Position numbers and translations under genes: made by a program
DNA from: Sphingomicrobium flavum
Lineage (GTDB): Bacteria; Pseudomonadota; Alphaproteobacteria; Sphingomonadales; Sphingomonadaceae
NCBI RefSeq assembly: GCF_024721605.1
Contig: NZ_CP102630.1
Coordinates: 248,001-312,000, forward strand
Reading direction: 5' to 3'
DNA length: 64,000 nucleotides
In this document: in pieces, positions 63,159-64,000 of the stretch
Layout of the letters: each line of letters begins with the position of its first letter
How positions within the stretch are numbered: position 1 is the first letter of the stretch
The notes under the pieces: generated by a model
Seen by the model: the letters and a program-made list of their open reading frames with translations, nothing else
Told to the model about the DNA's origin: nothing
Databases searched by the model: none

Positions 63159-63740
63159 ATGTCCGCCAATCCGCGCCAGGTCATGATCGACAGCCAGCTT
63201 CGTCCCCAGGGCGTCAATGATCGTGCGATCCTGGCCGCCTTCGCCGCCATCCCGCGCGAGGATTATGTGCCCGAGGGCATGAAGGACGTGGCCTATCGCG
63301 ATCGCTCGGTCCCGCTTGGCGACGGCCGTTTCATGATCCCCGCCGCCGCGCTGGGCGCGATGCTGCAGGCGCTGGGCAAGTGCGACAAGAAGAATGCGCT
63401 CGTGGTCGGGCCGGGGGCGGACTATGCCGCCGCCCTGCTTGACTATCTTGGCTATGAAGTGACCGCGTTGGACGGCGCCAAGGGCGATATCGCCAAGGGT
63501 CACAAGAAGGGCGCACCTTATGACGCGATCCTGCTGCTGGGCGCCGCAGAAGAGCGCCCCGAGGAACTGATCAAGCAGTTGGCCGAAGGCGGCCGCATCG
63601 TGATGGGGCGCGCCGATCGCGGGGTCACCCGGCTGGCTGCGGGCACCAAGGCGGGCGGAGCGGTGGCGCTCGACGATTTCGCCGATGCCCAATTGCCGCT
63701 CGTCGAAGAGTTCGCGCGTAAACCGGCTTTTTCCTTTTGA
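63159..63740 (+). CDS. PCMT-like protein without the canonical catalytic motif
   Basis: The 194-residue protein resembles protein-L-isoaspartate O-methyltransferase: SQLRPQGVNDRAILAAFAAIPREDYVP near the start and a SAM-loop-like VVGPGADYAAALLDYLGYEV. The substrate motif usually written SQPYIVA is replaced by RFMIPAAALGA, so methyltransferase activity is doubtful. The start at 63159 has AAAGGAAA upstream. It is followed 26 bases later by a TolC-type gene, a common alphaproteobacterial order, so a role in the outer membrane or envelope is possible. The family name is retained on similarity only. Confidence 0.72.
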   Translation: MSANPRQVMIDSQLRPQGVNDRAILAAFAAIPREDYVPEGMKDVAYRDRSVPLGDGRFMIPAAALGAMLQALGKCDKKNALVVGPGADYAAALLDYLGYEVTALDGAKGDIAKGHKKGAPYDAILLLGAAEERPEELIKQLAEGGRIVMGRADRGVTRLAAGTKAGGAVALDDFADAQLPLVEEFARKPAFSF

Positions 63741-63766
63741 AGGCGCGCAAGAGCGGAGGAATTTGA

Positions 63767-64000
63767 ATGTTCGTAAAAATCAGCCTGGCAGCGGCTTTGC
63801 TTTCCAGCACCGCGCAGCCTGCAGACACGGACACGCTCCGCGAAGCCCTGGCGCAGACCTACCAGACCAATCCTACGCTCACCGGCCAGCGTGAATCGCT
63901 CAAGGCGACCGACGCGCTGGTCGAAATCGCTCGCGCCGGTGGCCGTCCTACCGTCACCGGCACGGTCGGCGTGACGCGAGACATCTCGCAGTCGGGCGTG
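63767..64000 (+). CDS. tolC: TolC family outer-membrane channel, C-terminus beyond window
   Basis: The first 78 codons start with a signal peptide (MFVKISLAAALLSSTAQ). They continue with TLREALAQTYQTNPTLTGQRESLKATD, which matches the TolC N-terminal domain that trimerises in the outer membrane and periplasm. The ATG at 63767 is preceded by GCGGAGGAATT. The rest, including the periplasmic helices, lies outside the window. It probably serves type I secretion or drug efflux. Confidence 0.8.
   Translation, partial: MFVKISLAAALLSSTAQPADTDTLREALAQTYQTNPTLTGQRESLKATDALVEIARAGGRPTVTGTVGVTRDISQSGV

Noticed and set aside
1-64000. CRISPR array, insertion sequence, prophage, restriction-modification or toxin-antitoxin module
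   Set aside because: I found no spaced direct repeats, transposase, integrase, phage structural genes, nuclease-methylase pair or small toxin-antitoxin pair.

Overview
The window is chromosomal DNA from a GC-rich alphaproteobacterium, most likely of the order Sphingomonadales. This is inferred from gene content and from protein style in PNPase, NusA, the AbgT-type transporter, the MucR regulator, the paired copper chaperones and the orders phoH-ybeY-corC-lnt-metK and rimP-nusA-ylxR-infB-rbfA. I saw no rRNA, CRISPR array, insertion sequence, integrase or prophage. Most of the window is housekeeping and central-metabolism sequence with short intergenic gaps.

Region 1-9.8 kb. A partial zinc-independent NADP oxidoreductase runs off the left edge. 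Next come a DUF2171 stress-type protein behind a sigma-EcfG-like promoter, a tRNA-Ala(CGC), an SDR, a SulP transporter paired with a universal stress protein, and pnp, rpsO, truB and tdk. Region 9.8-18.4 kb holds yceI and an AbgT-family transporter on the plus strand. They and flanking tdk and GNAT genes split the usual rimP-nusA-ylxR-infB-rbfA / truB-rpsO-pnp block.

Region 18.6-26.4 kb carries a PQQ-type sugar dehydrogenase, cysK with a 1-Cys peroxiredoxin, trmB, two orphan secreted proteins and a tandem pair of membrane GGDEF proteins. Region 26.4-45.6 kb is one nearly unbroken minus-strand run of 24 genes. It starts with mmsA, a deacetylase, RidA and two unknowns. It then goes through a valine-catabolism set (isobutyryl-CoA dehydrogenase type, 3-hydroxyisobutyryl-CoA hydrolase, enoyl-CoA hydratase, mmsB) with PHA synthase inside it. 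It continues with nfu, tsaB, rimI, mucR, fur, an acyltransferase, miaB, phoH, ybeY, corC and lnt, and ends with metK.

Region 45.7-57.4 kb is a plus-strand set: M28 peptidase, rnr, an FMN reductase, a DUF1508 protein, dnaB divergent from dcd, and an S9 prolyl oligopeptidase. Three small secreted orphans with visibly lower GC are interspersed. Region 57.4-64 kb has astD, SelO, an alpha/beta hydrolase, a small outer-membrane barrel, SCO1 plus PCu(A)C copper chaperones, tRNA-Cys(GCA), a degenerate PCMT-like protein and the start of a TolC-type channel.

I did not find a convincing new multi-gene system. The signals most worth follow-up are the DnaA-box-like array in front of dnaB, the sigma-EcfG-like promoter, the structured lnt-metK leader, the twin GGDEF proteins without an inhibitory site, the low-GC secreted orphans (one probably frameshifted), and the convergent genes whose stop codons lie in shared palindromes.
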